Of a stretch of DNA of 64,000 nt, positions 45,501 through 54,952 are shown in pieces (positions within the stretch are counted from its first letter, which is position 1; the number at the start of each line of letters is the position of its first letter). The DNA comes from Lysobacter_C viscosus. Its GTDB lineage: Bacteria > Pseudomonadota > Gammaproteobacteria > Xanthomonadales > Xanthomonadaceae. A program made the position numbers and the translations under genes. The notes beneath the pieces are model-generated. The model was not told where the DNA came from, ran no database searches, and saw only the letters and a list, made by a program, of their open reading frames with translations. The stretch is from the NCBI RefSeq assembly GCF_046600715.1, contig NZ_JBJMAV010000001.1, positions 496,001 through 560,000 of the forward strand, given 5' to 3'.

Positions 45501-47840
45501 TCACTCATGGGCGGAGAGGAAGGCCTGCAGCCTCGCCTCGTCCCAGACCTCCACGCCCAGTGATTCGGCCCTGGCCAGTTTGGAGCCGGCGGCCTCACCG
45601 GCCACGACGAAGTCGGTCTTCTTCGATACGCTACCCGCGGCCTTTGCGCCCAGCGCTTCGAGCCGCGCCTTCGCTTCTTCGCGGGTCATCGACGCCAGCG
45701 TGCCGGTCAATACCACCGTCTTGCCGTCCAGCGGGCCGGCCGCGAGGGCGTCATCGGTGGGCAACGCCGCCAGCAGCGCCTGCATCGCCTCGAACGAGGA
45801 GGAAAGCAGCCGGCTGTTGGCCTCCACTTCCAGCCACGCGGCCAGTGCCGAGGCGGTATCGGCCGGCAGGCCGGCGGTCACGAAGGTGTGCTCGGGCGCA
45901 TCGATCAGGGCGGCGGCATCCGGAAACGCTGCATCCAGCTGCCCGGCCCGGATACGCGTCACCTTCGGGATCTCCAGGTCCACCAGCAGCGATGCCAGTT
46001 CAAGACCGTCGCGCAACCGGGAAGTGGGCGGATGCTCGTCGCCGATCACCACGCCGCGCTCCAGCAGTTCGTCGATCACCTGCTGGTTTCCGGCCTGGTC
46101 GAAGAAGTGCCCGAGCGCACGCGCAACTTCGCCACCGATATCCGGTACATGCTTGAACAACGGCCAGGGCAGCCGGCGCACGGTCTGGAGCGAGCCGAAC
46201 CACTGCGCCAGCGCCTTGGCAGTGCTTTCGCCGACGTGCTGGATGCCCAGCGCGAACAGGAAGCGCTCCAGCGTGGTGCGTCGGCTCTTCTCGATGGCTT
46301 CGACCAGGTTCTCCGCCCACTTGCTGGCCACCTTGCCGCCCCGGACCGTCTCCGGCGTGGTTCCGTCGCGCTCGTCCGCGCGGCGCTTCATCTCCAGCAG
46401 GTCGGCGAGGGTCAGCCGGTAGACGTCGGCAACAGACCGGACGTAGCCCAGGTCGACCAGCGCCTCGGCAAAGCGTTCTCCCAGGCCCTCCACGTCCATC
46501 GCCCGGCGGGAGACGAAGTGGCGGATGGCTTCCTTGCGCTGGGCGGCGCATGCGAGCCCACCCGAACACCGCCACACCGCCTCGCCCTCCTCGCGCACGA
46601 TCTCCGAGCCGCAGACCGGGCACGCCGTCGGCATCGTCCAGGCCGGTGCGTGGGGGTCGCGGTTCCCGGGCATGGCCCGCACCACTTCCGGGATGACGTC
46701 GCCCGCCCGCCTCACGATGACCGTATCGCCGACCCTGACGTCGAGGCGGGCGATCTGGTCGGCGTTGTGCAACGTGGCGCTGGTCACGGTGACGCCCGCG
46801 ACCTGCACGGCCTTCAGCCGCGCTACCGGGGTGACCGCCCCGGTGCGCCCGATCTGGATGTCGATGCCCTCCAGCAGCGTCGACTGTTCCTGCGCCGGGA
46901 ACTTGTGCGCCAGCGCCCAGCGGGGGGCGCGCGAGACGAAGCCCAGCTGTTCCTGGCCGGCGTAGTCGTCCAGCTTGTAGACCACCCCGTCGATGTCGAA
47001 CGGCAATGCGTCGCGGCGCTCGCCGATCGTCCGGTAATAGCCCAGCAGGCCCTCCAGTCCGCGCACGACGTCGCTCTCGCCGCTCACCGGGAAGCCCCAT
47101 TCACGCAGCTTCGCCAGGGTCGCCGAATGCGTCGGCGGCAGCTCGCCGCCTTCGACCGCCCCGACGCCGTAGGCATAGAAGGCAAGCGGCCGCCGCGCCG
47201 TCACCCGCGGGTCCAGCTGGCGCAAGGAACCGGCCGCGCCATTGCGGGGGTTCGCCAGCACCTTGTCGCCCTCGTCCACGGCGCGCTCGTTGTAACGCCT
47301 GAAGGCCGCCAGCGGCATGTAGACCTCGCCCCGGACTTCGAGCACGGGTGGCCAGCCCTCGCCCCGCAACTGCAGCGGCACCGCTTTCACCGTGCGCAGG
47401 TTGGCGGTGACGTCCTCGCCCGTCGCGCCATCGCCGCGGGTCGCGCCCTGTACGAAGCGGCCCGCCTCGTAGCGCAGGCTGATCGCAAGGCCGTCGAGCT
47501 TGGGCTCGGCCGAAAAAACCGGTTCGTCATCGCCCAGCGATTGACGCACGCGTCGCACGAAATCCGCCACTTCCCCGTCTTCGAACGCGTTGCCCAGCGA
47601 GAGCATCGGCAACGCGTGTCGCACTTCATCGAACGCGCCGCTGGGCGCGATGCCCACCCGCTGGGTCGGCGAGTCCTCGCTGGCCAGTTCGGGATGCTCG
47701 GCCTCAAGCGCTTCCAGCTCCCGAAGCAGGCGGTCGTACTCGGCGTCCGGGATCGTCGGGTCGTCGAGTACGTAATAGCGGTAGTTGGCGTCGTCCAGCG
47801 TGCGCCGGAGTTCATCGATGCGGGCGGCGGGGCTGGGCAT
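45501..47840 (-). CDS. ligA: NAD-dependent DNA ligase
   Basis: A 779-residue essential ligase that seals nicks using NAD. The adenylated lysine is Lys114 (AEPKLDGLAI). The four cysteines of the zinc finger are in CPVCGSEIVREEGEAVWRC and ACAAQRKE (about 415-445). Helix-hairpin-helix repeats follow (FALGIQHVGESTAKALA), and a BRCT domain closes the protein (LDGKTVVLTGTLASMTREEA). About 100 residues longer than the usual 670; much of it lies in inserts in the oligonucleotide-binding to HhH part, such as around the RRADERDGTTPETVRGG stretch. It ends an smc-zipA-ligA cluster, although 236 bases separate it from zipA. Confidence 0.97.
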   Translation of the reverse strand: MPSPAARIDELRRTLDDANYRYYVLDDPTIPDAEYDRLLRELEALEAEHPELASEDSPTQRVGIAPSGAFDEVRHALPMLSLGNAFEDGEVADFVRRVRQSLGDDEPVFSAEPKLDGLAISLRYEAGRFVQGATRGDGATGEDVTANLRTVKAVPLQLRGEGWPPVLEVRGEVYMPLAAFRRYNERAVDEGDKVLANPRNGAAGSLRQLDPRVTARRPLAFYAYGVGAVEGGELPPTHSATLAKLREWGFPVSGESDVVRGLEGLLGYYRTIGERRDALPFDIDGVVYKLDDYAGQEQLGFVSRAPRWALAHKFPAQEQSTLLEGIDIQIGRTGAVTPVARLKAVQVAGVTVTSATLHNADQIARLDVRVGDTVIVRRAGDVIPEVVRAMPGNRDPHAPAWTMPTACPVCGSEIVREEGEAVWRCSGGLACAAQRKEAIRHFVSRRAMDVEGLGERFAEALVDLGYVRSVADVYRLTLADLLEMKRRADERDGTTPETVRGGKVASKWAENLVEAIEKSRRTTLERFLFALGIQHVGESTAKALAQWFGSLQTVRRLPWPLFKHVPDIGGEVARALGHFFDQAGNQQVIDELLERGVVIGDEHPPTSRLRDGLELASLLVDLEIPKVTRIRAGQLDAAFPDAAALIDAPEHTFVTAGLPADTASALAAWLEVEANSRLLSSSFEAMQALLAALPTDDALAAGPLDGKTVVLTGTLASMTREEAKARLEALGAKAAGSVSKKTDFVVAGEAAGSKLARAESLGVEVWDEARLQAFLSAHE

Positions 47841-48076
47841 GTCAGGCGGGTCGGGGAATGTTCCGGGGGGTTTGCCACGGATATGCGCGGATACAGCGTT
47901 GGGCGTGCATTGCGCGAGTCATGCGGGTCCGGCCCATGTCCTCATTCCCGCGATGACGGGACTGACGCCCGGCGGCGCACGGAACCGGCAACGCCCGCGG
48001 GTGCAGATGCCGAAGCCCTGTCCATGCCACTGGGCGCGGACCCCGACCCACGGCAGGTCTCCCTAATCGGGAAGAC

Positions 48077-48832
48077 CTACCACCGCCCCGGACGGGTCAA
48101 CGGCGGCGCTTCGCGTTCGCGGTCGTAGGCACGCAGCTCGTCGCGGATGTGCATCACGCGCTGTCGGCCCAGCGCATTGCGCTGCTCGTCCAGGACGATG
48201 CCGCCGAGAAGCTCGGCCATGCGCTCGGCGGTGGGCTGCATGGTCTCCCAGGCGTTGAGCGCCGGCACCGGCGCGGGCAGGGTCAGGAAGAACGCGATGG
48301 CCGGGGTCTCAAGCGACTGGATGTCGGCCATGTCGAAGCTGCCGGGCTTCATGATGTTGGCGACGCTGAAGACGGGGCCCTGTTCCGGATGGCCCTCGAC
48401 AAGGCGGTGGAACACGCCCATGTGCCCATAGACCAGGCCGGCTTTCTCCGCAGCGACCACGATGTCGGGGCCGTGCAGCTTCTCGCCTGCGCGCGCGGCC
48501 AGGTACAGGGTGATGATCTTGTCGAACTCCTCGCTGACCCGGCGCCCCAGCTCTCCATTGGCAGCGGCCGCGCCGTCCTCGACGGTTCGGTTGAACAGGT
48601 CCAGCTCGGCCTGCGTCGCCGCGTCACCGCCCTGCGCGCCCTCCCCCGTGGCCAATTCGTGTTCCAGCTGCTCGCCCAGCGTGGGCTCGCGCCGGCCATC
48701 GGCGTCGCGCCCGTCGCGTGGCACCCGGCGCCCCTGCCCCGGCTTGCGCGGGCGGCCGAAGAACAGGATCGCGGCAATCAGGACCAGGCCGGCGACAAGG
48801 ATTCCGACTCGCAGCAGGGTGACATCGGACAT
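48077..48832 (-). CDS. zipA: Cell division protein ZipA
   Basis: A 251-residue inner-membrane division protein. The transmembrane anchor is at the extreme N-terminus (residues 6-25, LLRVGILVAGLVLIAAILFF), followed by a short charged linker, and the C-terminal FtsZ-binding domain starts near residue 118 (GPDIVVAAEKAGLVYGHMGVFHR, PGSFDMADIQSLETPAIAFFLTLP). It anchors and stabilises the FtsZ ring. The linker is unusually short compared with Escherichia coli ZipA. It lies 125 bases downstream of smc and 236 bases upstream of ligA on the same strand, a grouping typical of this family of bacteria. Confidence 0.93.
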   Translation of the reverse strand: MSDVTLLRVGILVAGLVLIAAILFFGRPRKPGQGRRVPRDGRDADGRREPTLGEQLEHELATGEGAQGGDAATQAELDLFNRTVEDGAAAANGELGRRVSEEFDKIITLYLAARAGEKLHGPDIVVAAEKAGLVYGHMGVFHRLVEGHPEQGPVFSVANIMKPGSFDMADIQSLETPAIAFFLTLPAPVPALNAWETMQPTAERMAELLGGIVLDEQRNALGRQRVMHIRDELRAYDREREAPPLTRPGRW

Positions 48833-48957
48833 CGGGGTCTCCTAGGGGTGCCGGAAAATAAGGACCGGGCGATTGTCCGCAATGCGGGCCGATGGCGCAA
48901 AGCTTTCGCAACACGCCTGGAACCCACGCGGTGCGTGCTGGCGAATCCCTGCCCGCC

Positions 48958-51900
48958 CTACGCCGCGCCCGCCAGCCGCGCCGCCTCTTCCAGATCCACC
49001 GACACCAGCCGGCTCACGCCCGGCTCGCGCATGGTCACGCCCGACATCTGGTGGGCCGCTTCCATGGTGGCCTTGTTGTGGGTGACGAACAGGAACTGCA
49101 CCTGCTCGCTCATCTCGCTCACCAGCGAGGTGAACCGGCCCACGTTGGCCTCGTCCAGTGGCGCGTCGACCTCGTCGAGCAGGCAGAACGGCGCGGGATT
49201 GAGGCGGAAGATCGCGAACACCAGCGCCACCGCTGTCATTGCCTTTTCACCGCCCGACAACAACGAGATGTTGGACACGCGCTTGCCGGGCGGGCGCGCC
49301 ATGATCGCCACGCCGGTGTCCAGCAGGTCTTCGCCGGTGAGCTCCAGGTAGGCATGGCCGCCGCCGAACAGGCGCGGATACAGCTCCTGCACGCCGGAGT
49401 TGACGCGGTCGAAGGTGTCCTTGAAGCGGCCGCGCGTCTCGCGGTCGATCTTGCGGATCGCGTCTTCCAGTGTGTCCAGCGCGGTGGTCAGGTCGGTGTC
49501 CTGCGCGTCCAGGTAGTCCTTGCGCTGCGCGGCTTCGGCGTGCTCGGCGATCGCGGCCAGGTTGACCGGCTCGAGCCGGCGCAGCTTGGCGTCCAGTTCG
49601 GCCACGGAGCGTTCCCAGTCCTGCGGCGCGGCATCCTCGGCCAGGGTGCTGGCCACCTCTTCCAGAACGAATCCGGCGTCCACCACCGCCTCTGACAGGC
49701 CCTCGGCCTTGAGCACCAGCGCCTGCTGTTCCAACCGCCGCTGGCCGATGGCTTCGCGCTGCTGGAGGGCCTGTTCATCGCGCTGGTGGCGGGTCTGTTC
49801 GAAACGACGCAGGTCGTTGTCGATGCCGTCAAGCGCGATGCGCGCGGCGGTCAACGCCTGCTCGGCCTGCACACGCTGCTCCAGCGCAACCTGGCGCTGT
49901 TCCTCCAGCGTCTGCACCGGGGCGTCGCCGTCGGCCAGTTGCGCCGACAGCTCGCCCAGCCGGGTGTCCAGCTGGCCTCGCTGCCCGCCCATGCGGTCCA
50001 GCGCCTGGGTCAGCGCGGCGATCCGGGTGCGTTGGGACTCGAGTGTCAGCGCGAGCGCGTGGGCGGAATCGCGCGATTCACGCGCCGCGGTCCGGGCCTG
50101 GTCGCGGCCCTCGACCAGCGCACGTCGCTCGGCTTCCAGCTGCTGGCGCGCATCCTCCAGCGTGCCCATCCGCTCGACCGCTTCCTCCTGCCGTGCGCGG
50201 GCTTCGCGGCCCTGCTCGCGGCTCCCGTCCAGCGACTGCGCCAGCGTCGCCAGCTCGACCTCGATCTTCTCGATGCGGCCGCGTGCCGAATCCACCCGCC
50301 CCTGTTGGCTCTGCAGCTGGCCGGCCAGCTCGGACACGCCGCGGTGCGCCATGTACAGCCCGCGCTGCGCGTCCTCGCGCTGCTGTTCGGCCGCCAGCAG
50401 GCGGTCGCGCAACTGGGTCAGGGTCGACTCGAGTTCGCGCTCGCGTGACTGCAGCGTTTCGATCCCGGCGCGCAGCGTCTGGATCTCGCGCTCGCGCAGC
50501 AGGGCGCCCTGCTGGGCATCGCCGGCCCGCAGCACCTGCAGCCAGCCTGCGCCCAGGCGCTCGCCATTCCGGGTGACAACCGACTCGCCTTCGCCCAGCC
50601 CGGCCGCCAGGCGACGCGCCTCGGCCAGGTCGTCCGCGCCGTGCAAACGGGCCAGCAGGCGGCGGATGGCGGCCGCGCCCTGCACGCGCGAGGCCAGCGA
50701 AGTGGCGGGGTAGACGGTGTCGTCGCGCTCGCTGGCGACCAGCGACAGGCGGCCTTCGGCGAGTTCGCCCACCGCCTCGACGAGCACCTCGGGCGCCTCG
50801 ACCAGCACGCCTTCGATCATCCGGCCGAGCGCGGTTTCCACCGCGTTCTCCCAGCCCGGCTCGACCTGCAGCGCCTCGCCGACGCGGGTCGCCGAATCCA
50901 GGCCCCGGGCCTTCAGCCAGCCTACTGCCGCGCCCTGTTCTTGGCCCAGGGCGGCATGCTGCAGCGTCTCCAGTGACGACAGCCGGCCGCGCGCGGCCTG
51001 TGCCTGCTTGCGCGCCTCGGCCAGGTCGGACTGCACGCCGCGCTGCTGCTCCTGCAGCTCGACCAGCCCCGACTTGCGGGACTCCAGGGCTTCGGTCAGC
51101 GTCTCCAGCGAGGCCTTCTGGGCGTCGTGCTGCTCCTGGATCTGCTCGAACGACACCGCCAGCGCGTCCAGGTCCAACCCGGCACGCTCGGCGACGAGCG
51201 CCTCGCGGCGGCGCTCGGCATCCAGCGCCTGGCGGTCCAGGTGCTCGATGCGGGTGCGCTCGACGTCCGCTGCGCGCACGGCTTCGGACTGCGCGCGGGC
51301 GTGTCCGTCCCAGCGCTGCTGCCAGTCACCCAGGCGGGTTTCGGCTTCGCGCAGCGACTCCTGGCGGGCATCGTCGGTCTCGCGCAGCATTTCGAGCTTC
51401 GGCTCGTCCTCGGACACGGCGGCCTGCAGGACCTCCAGCTGCGCCTGGTCGCTGCCGATGTGCTCGGCGATCTCCGCCAGCGCCGCCTGCGCCTCGTCGC
51501 GGGCGCGTTGCAGGCGCGACGACATCTCGCGCTGGTGCTGGATCTGCTGTTCGATGCGGGCCAGCGCGCCGCTGACTTCATAGCTCCCGGCCTGTGCCTT
51601 GTTGAGCGCCCCGGCGGCCTCTTCCCGCTTGACGCGGCCGGTCTCGAGCTCGCGCTCGGCCTCGCGCTGTTCGGCGATCAGCTGCTGCAGGCGGGTCTCC
51701 TGCTGCGACAACTTCTCGCGTTGGGCCTGGAGCTTGCGGTCCAGCTCGCGGTACTCCAGCGCCTTCCACTCGACGTCGCGCACCTTGCGGTCGGCCTGGA
51801 TGGCCTGGTACTGCTCGGCCTGGCGGGCCTGGCGCTTGAGGTGTTCGAGCTGCTTGCCGACTTCTTCGCGCAGGTCGTTGAGGCGGTCCAGGTTCTCGCG

Positions 51901-52461
51901 GGTGTGGCGGATGCGTGTTTCGGTCTCACGGCGGCGCTCCTTGTACTTGGAGATGCCCGCAGCCTCCTCCAGGTACACGCGCAGGTCCTCGGGGCGCGCT
52001 TCGATGATCTGGCTGATCATCCCCTGCTCGATGATCGAGTAGCTGCGCGGTCCAAGGCCGGTACCCAGGAACAGGTCGGTGATGTCGCGCCGGCGGCACT
52101 TGGCGCCGTTGAGGTAGTACTGGCTGCCGCCATCGCGGCTGACCGTGCGCTTGACCGAGATCTCGTCGAAGGCGCCGTACTCACCGGTGATGGTGTGGTC
52201 GGAGTTGTCGAAGATCAGCTCGACCATCGCCTGCGATACCGGCTTGCGGGCGGAGGAGCCGGCGAAGATCACGTCCGTCAGCGAATCGCCGCGCAGCCGG
52301 CTGGCCGAACTTTCGCCCATCACCCAGCGCACCGCGTCGATGATGTTGGACTTGCCACAGCCGTTGGGCCCGACCACGCCGGTCATGTTGGTCGGCAGGT
52401 GCAGCGTGGTGGGATCGACGAACGACTTGAAGCCGGACAGCTTGATGGTGGACAGACGCAT
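48958..52461 (-). CDS. smc: Chromosome segregation protein SMC
   Basis: An 1167-residue SMC ATPase, the arm of bacterial condensin. The N-terminal head has Walker A GPNGCGKSN at residues 31-39, and the C-terminal head has the signature LLSGGEKAMTAVALVFA and Walker B FCLLDEVDAPLDEAN. Two long coiled coils surround a hinge (about 505-640, LETLQHAALGQEQGAAVGWLKARGL onward). Most gammaproteobacteria use MukBEF instead; Xanthomonads keep SMC-ScpAB, and scpA and scpB are in this window 2.5 kb away on the other strand. The start at 52461 gives MRLSTIKLSGFKSFVDPT. Upstream are 223 bases with an AT-rich ATTGAATATTCAGG patch that may hold its promoter. Confidence 0.97.
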   Translation of the reverse strand: MRLSTIKLSGFKSFVDPTTLHLPTNMTGVVGPNGCGKSNIIDAVRWVMGESSASRLRGDSLTDVIFAGSSARKPVSQAMVELIFDNSDHTITGEYGAFDEISVKRTVSRDGGSQYYLNGAKCRRRDITDLFLGTGLGPRSYSIIEQGMISQIIEARPEDLRVYLEEAAGISKYKERRRETETRIRHTRENLDRLNDLREEVGKQLEHLKRQARQAEQYQAIQADRKVRDVEWKALEYRELDRKLQAQREKLSQQETRLQQLIAEQREAERELETGRVKREEAAGALNKAQAGSYEVSGALARIEQQIQHQREMSSRLQRARDEAQAALAEIAEHIGSDQAQLEVLQAAVSEDEPKLEMLRETDDARQESLREAETRLGDWQQRWDGHARAQSEAVRAADVERTRIEHLDRQALDAERRREALVAERAGLDLDALAVSFEQIQEQHDAQKASLETLTEALESRKSGLVELQEQQRGVQSDLAEARKQAQAARGRLSSLETLQHAALGQEQGAAVGWLKARGLDSATRVGEALQVEPGWENAVETALGRMIEGVLVEAPEVLVEAVGELAEGRLSLVASERDDTVYPATSLASRVQGAAAIRRLLARLHGADDLAEARRLAAGLGEGESVVTRNGERLGAGWLQVLRAGDAQQGALLREREIQTLRAGIETLQSRERELESTLTQLRDRLLAAEQQREDAQRGLYMAHRGVSELAGQLQSQQGRVDSARGRIEKIEVELATLAQSLDGSREQGREARARQEEAVERMGTLEDARQQLEAERRALVEGRDQARTAARESRDSAHALALTLESQRTRIAALTQALDRMGGQRGQLDTRLGELSAQLADGDAPVQTLEEQRQVALEQRVQAEQALTAARIALDGIDNDLRRFEQTRHQRDEQALQQREAIGQRRLEQQALVLKAEGLSEAVVDAGFVLEEVASTLAEDAAPQDWERSVAELDAKLRRLEPVNLAAIAEHAEAAQRKDYLDAQDTDLTTALDTLEDAIRKIDRETRGRFKDTFDRVNSGVQELYPRLFGGGHAYLELTGEDLLDTGVAIMARPPGKRVSNISLLSGGEKAMTAVALVFAIFRLNPAPFCLLDEVDAPLDEANVGRFTSLVSEMSEQVQFLFVTHNKATMEAAHQMSGVTMREPGVSRLVSVDLEEAARLAGAA

Positions 52462-52684
52462 GCGACGGACGGGCCCCTGGCACGCCCGGGAGCGCGCCGA
52501 TTGATTGCGAAACAGGATTAATAAAGCCGCGCAAGATATTGAATATTCAGGGCGGAACGCGGCACTTTGGACGCGCACTCGAGCGAGTATAGCGGGGCGC
52601 CGGCGAGGCTACAGACCCGGCACGCATGGACCGGGCGCGGTCGCCGCCCGGGCTTGGCGCCAGGATGATCGAGGCGTTGCCCGG

Positions 52685-53737
52685 TCAGCCCCGCCCGCTA
52701 GGGGCGGCGCTGGAAGCCCGGACCACCAGTTCGCCGGGTACCCACTCCGCGTGGCCGCCGCAACCGTCGCTGCCGGCTGCGCCACCAGCGACCCGTGCAC
52801 TGCGACTGCCCGGGCCCACCTGCGCCAGCAGTCGCGAAACGGCCCGCCGGCCAAGGTCGCCAGGGGCCACTTGGACCGTGGTCAGCGCCGGGTCCACGTA
52901 GCGGGCGGCCGGCATGTCTCCGAATCCGGCGAGCGCGATGTCACCCGGCACCCGCAACCCGGCCTGCAGGAACGCGGACAGACACCCCAGTGCCATGAGG
53001 TCGTTGGCGGCGAAGACCGCATGGGGGCGATCGGGCGAGGCCAGCAACAACCGGCCTGCACGGCTACCCGCCGCTTCGCTGAAGTCCCCGGCCACGACCT
53101 GGTGCGCCACGCCGGGGGCATGGATGGCCAGCCCTTCGCGATAGCCGCGCAGTCGCCCGTCAGCGTCGAAGTGGCCGTCCGGGCCGGCGATGAAGGCGAT
53201 ACGGCGATGGCCACGGCCTACGAGGTGCCTCACCATCGCCATCGCGCCTGCGCGGTTGTCCGTGCACAGCGCCGCAACGCCTTCTCCCGGGACCGATGTG
53301 TTGATCGCCACGGTGGGGGTGTCCGCCAGCCCATCCGTGCAGGCCGCCGCGGCGTCGGCAGCGGGCGCCATCAGCAGCACGCCATCGACCCGCCCGCGCA
53401 TCGCCCGCAGGGCGTCGCTCTGCGCCCTGGCGTCGGGGAGGTGGCTGGACACCAACAGGTGCAGGCCCTGCTCACGGGTGGCCTCGTTGATGCCGCGCAA
53501 CAGTTCGGAGAGGAAGCCGTCCTCCAGTTCCGGCAGGACCACGCCGAGGGTGCGGGTGCGACGACTGCTCAAGCTTCGCGCTGCCGGGTGTGGCGTATAG
53601 CGAAGGGCCTGGGCAGCGGCGCAGACGCGTTCGCGGACAGCGACGGCCACGTTTCCACTTCCATTCAGGGCACGGGACACGGTCGCGACCGACACATCCG
53701 CTGCCCTTGCGACATCCTTGATTGTTACGTTGCCCAC
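52685..53737 (-). CDS. LacI-family transcriptional regulator
   Basis: A 350-residue repressor-like regulator. The LacI helix-turn-helix occupies residues 5-26 (TIKDVARAADVSVATVSRAL), with the hinge NVAVAVRERV following, then a periplasmic-binding-protein-like effector domain (LGVVLPELEDGFLSELLRGIN, RIAFIAGPDGHFDADGRLRGY, AANDLMALGCLSAF). Effector and target cannot be identified: no sugar-uptake or catabolic gene lies beside it. The likely start is a GTG at 53737 after an AAGGAGT site. It sits alone between smc and bolA, in the same direction as both. Confidence 0.9.
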   Translation of the reverse strand: MGNVTIKDVARAADVSVATVSRALNGSGNVAVAVRERVCAAAQALRYTPHPAARSLSSRRTRTLGVVLPELEDGFLSELLRGINEATREQGLHLLVSSHLPDARAQSDALRAMRGRVDGVLLMAPAADAAAACTDGLADTPTVAINTSVPGEGVAALCTDNRAGAMAMVRHLVGRGHRRIAFIAGPDGHFDADGRLRGYREGLAIHAPGVAHQVVAGDFSEAAGSRAGRLLLASPDRPHAVFAANDLMALGCLSAFLQAGLRVPGDIALAGFGDMPAARYVDPALTTVQVAPGDLGRRAVSRLLAQVGPGSRSARVAGGAAGSDGCGGHAEWVPGELVVRASSAAPSGRG

Positions 53738-53855
53738 GGGTGCAGCGACTCCTTGCCAGCGCCAAAGCCGGGCGGAAGTTAATCGCTTCGAAGGGCCATC
53801 GCAAAGGGCAGGCGTCCCCACCCCTCGAGGGCAATGGCCACGTTGCGGCCCTGGC

Positions 53856-54188
53856 TCAGCCCCTCGGGCTGCCGGGGGTATCAACGGACCGGGCAGCTTC
53901 CTGAGGCGTGTGCGCGAGGATCGACAGCGCATGGATGTCGGTCTGCATCAATCCGCCGAGTGCGTCGTAGACCGCGCGATGCCGGGCAATCGGGGAGAGG
54001 CCCTCGAAGGCGTCACTCACCACTGCCACCCTGAAATGGCTGCGCCCGTCGCGCGCACCGGCGTGGCCCACGTGCAGGTGGCTCTCGTCGACAACGTCCA
54101 GGGCAACGGGGCACAGCGCGCTCCCCAGGGCCTGCCGGATGGCGTCCCTGCGACGCTCGCGGGGCAGTGGCCGGGACGCCGCGGTCAT
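53856..54188 (-). CDS. bolA: BolA family protein
   Basis: A 110-residue BolA-like protein. The class II KH-like fold is seen in RDAIRQALGSALCPVALDVVDESHLHVGHAGARDGRSHFRVAVVSDAF and HRAVYDALGGLMQTDIHALSI. His in the HVGHAG loop and the conserved C-terminal His are in positions that coordinate an iron-sulfur cluster with monothiol glutaredoxins in other BolA proteins. The start overlaps the YciI stop by four bases, so the two are translationally coupled. Confidence 0.92.
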   Translation of the reverse strand: MTAASRPLPRERRRDAIRQALGSALCPVALDVVDESHLHVGHAGARDGRSHFRVAVVSDAFEGLSPIARHRAVYDALGGLMQTDIHALSILAHTPQEAARSVDTPGSPRG

Positions 54189-54484
54189 GGCAGCACCGGC
54201 CGGAACGGCCTCACCTCGACGCGCTGGTACACGCCCGCATGCACGTAGGGATCGGCATCGGCCCAGGCGCGCGCTTCCTGCAGCGACTCGAACTGCACCA
54301 CCACCAGGCTGCCGCTGAACCCGGCCGGCCCCGGCTCCTCGGCGTCGATTGCCGGACAAGGGCCGGCCAGCAGCAACCGTCCGGCATCGCGCAGTGCCCG
54401 CAACCGGTCCAGGTGCGCGGCGCGCGCGGTCGCACGCCCGGCCAGGCCGTCCTCGCCGTCGTACCCCTCGATCACGTACCACAT
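54185..54484 (-). CDS. YciI family protein
   Basis: A 99-residue ferredoxin-like fold protein of the YciI family. Conserved parts are MWYVIEGYDGEDGLAGRATARAAHL with its His/Asp pair and LLLAGPCPAIDAEEPGPAGFSGSLVVVQFESLQEA with DPY. The role is unknown; some relatives have a dehydratase or chloromuconolactone-isomerase-like site. The end overlaps bolA by four bases. The same pair is found elsewhere in Xanthomonads. Confidence 0.9.
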   Translation of the reverse strand: MWYVIEGYDGEDGLAGRATARAAHLDRLRALRDAGRLLLAGPCPAIDAEEPGPAGFSGSLVVVQFESLQEARAWADADPYVHAGVYQRVEVRPFRPVLP

Positions 54485-54952
54485 CGTGTCGTACTCCTGG
54501 ATGCACCCACTGCCCGGACCGGGCGGGCCGGATTGTACCCGCCGCCCGGCCCCGCCCGACCTGGATGAACGCGGCGCGCGAACCCCGCGACGCGCGATGG
54601 GCGTGGGCTGGACAGCGTCCGGGCGAGTCCGTACGCTAACGCGCAATTGCACGAAACCGGATGCAGTCAGGCACGTCGCACGCGGTCATCCCACCCGTCG
54701 ACACGTCCACCGCCACCTGACACGTGGCAGCCCTGCAGATCCACCGGTCCGCGCCCGCAACCTCCCTGCCCCGCCCGACGCGCCAGACGCGTCGCGCACG
54801 CCGGGCCGTTCCGGGCGCCACGCACCGACCTTAGCTGTCCGTTGCACCGAGCTGGCCGACCCTGCGTCGCCGGCACTCTCGGGCCCGTCCGAACGATGGG
54901 CCTGCAGGCATCCGCCTACGCAGTGACTACGGCCCGGAGGGGCCGGCCACGC
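54485..54952. other. 468-base gap between YciI and ScpA genes with no gene seen
   Basis: The two genes diverge here. The scpA frame stays open upstream to 54647, but that part encodes an Arg/Pro/Ala-rich sequence without family resemblance, as expected from chance in GC-rich DNA. No convincing repeat, RNA gene or clean promoter was found. Confidence 0.5.

Noticed and set aside
47935..47960. CTCATTCCCGCGATGACGGG as a dispersed repeat
   Set aside because: It resembles a repeat known in related bacteria, but only one imperfect copy occurs here, so it cannot be called a repeat from this window.
54647..54952. Upstream extension of ScpA by 102 residues
   Set aside because: The extension is Arg/Pro/Ala-rich without family resemblance and the ATG at 54953 has its own ribosome-binding site.
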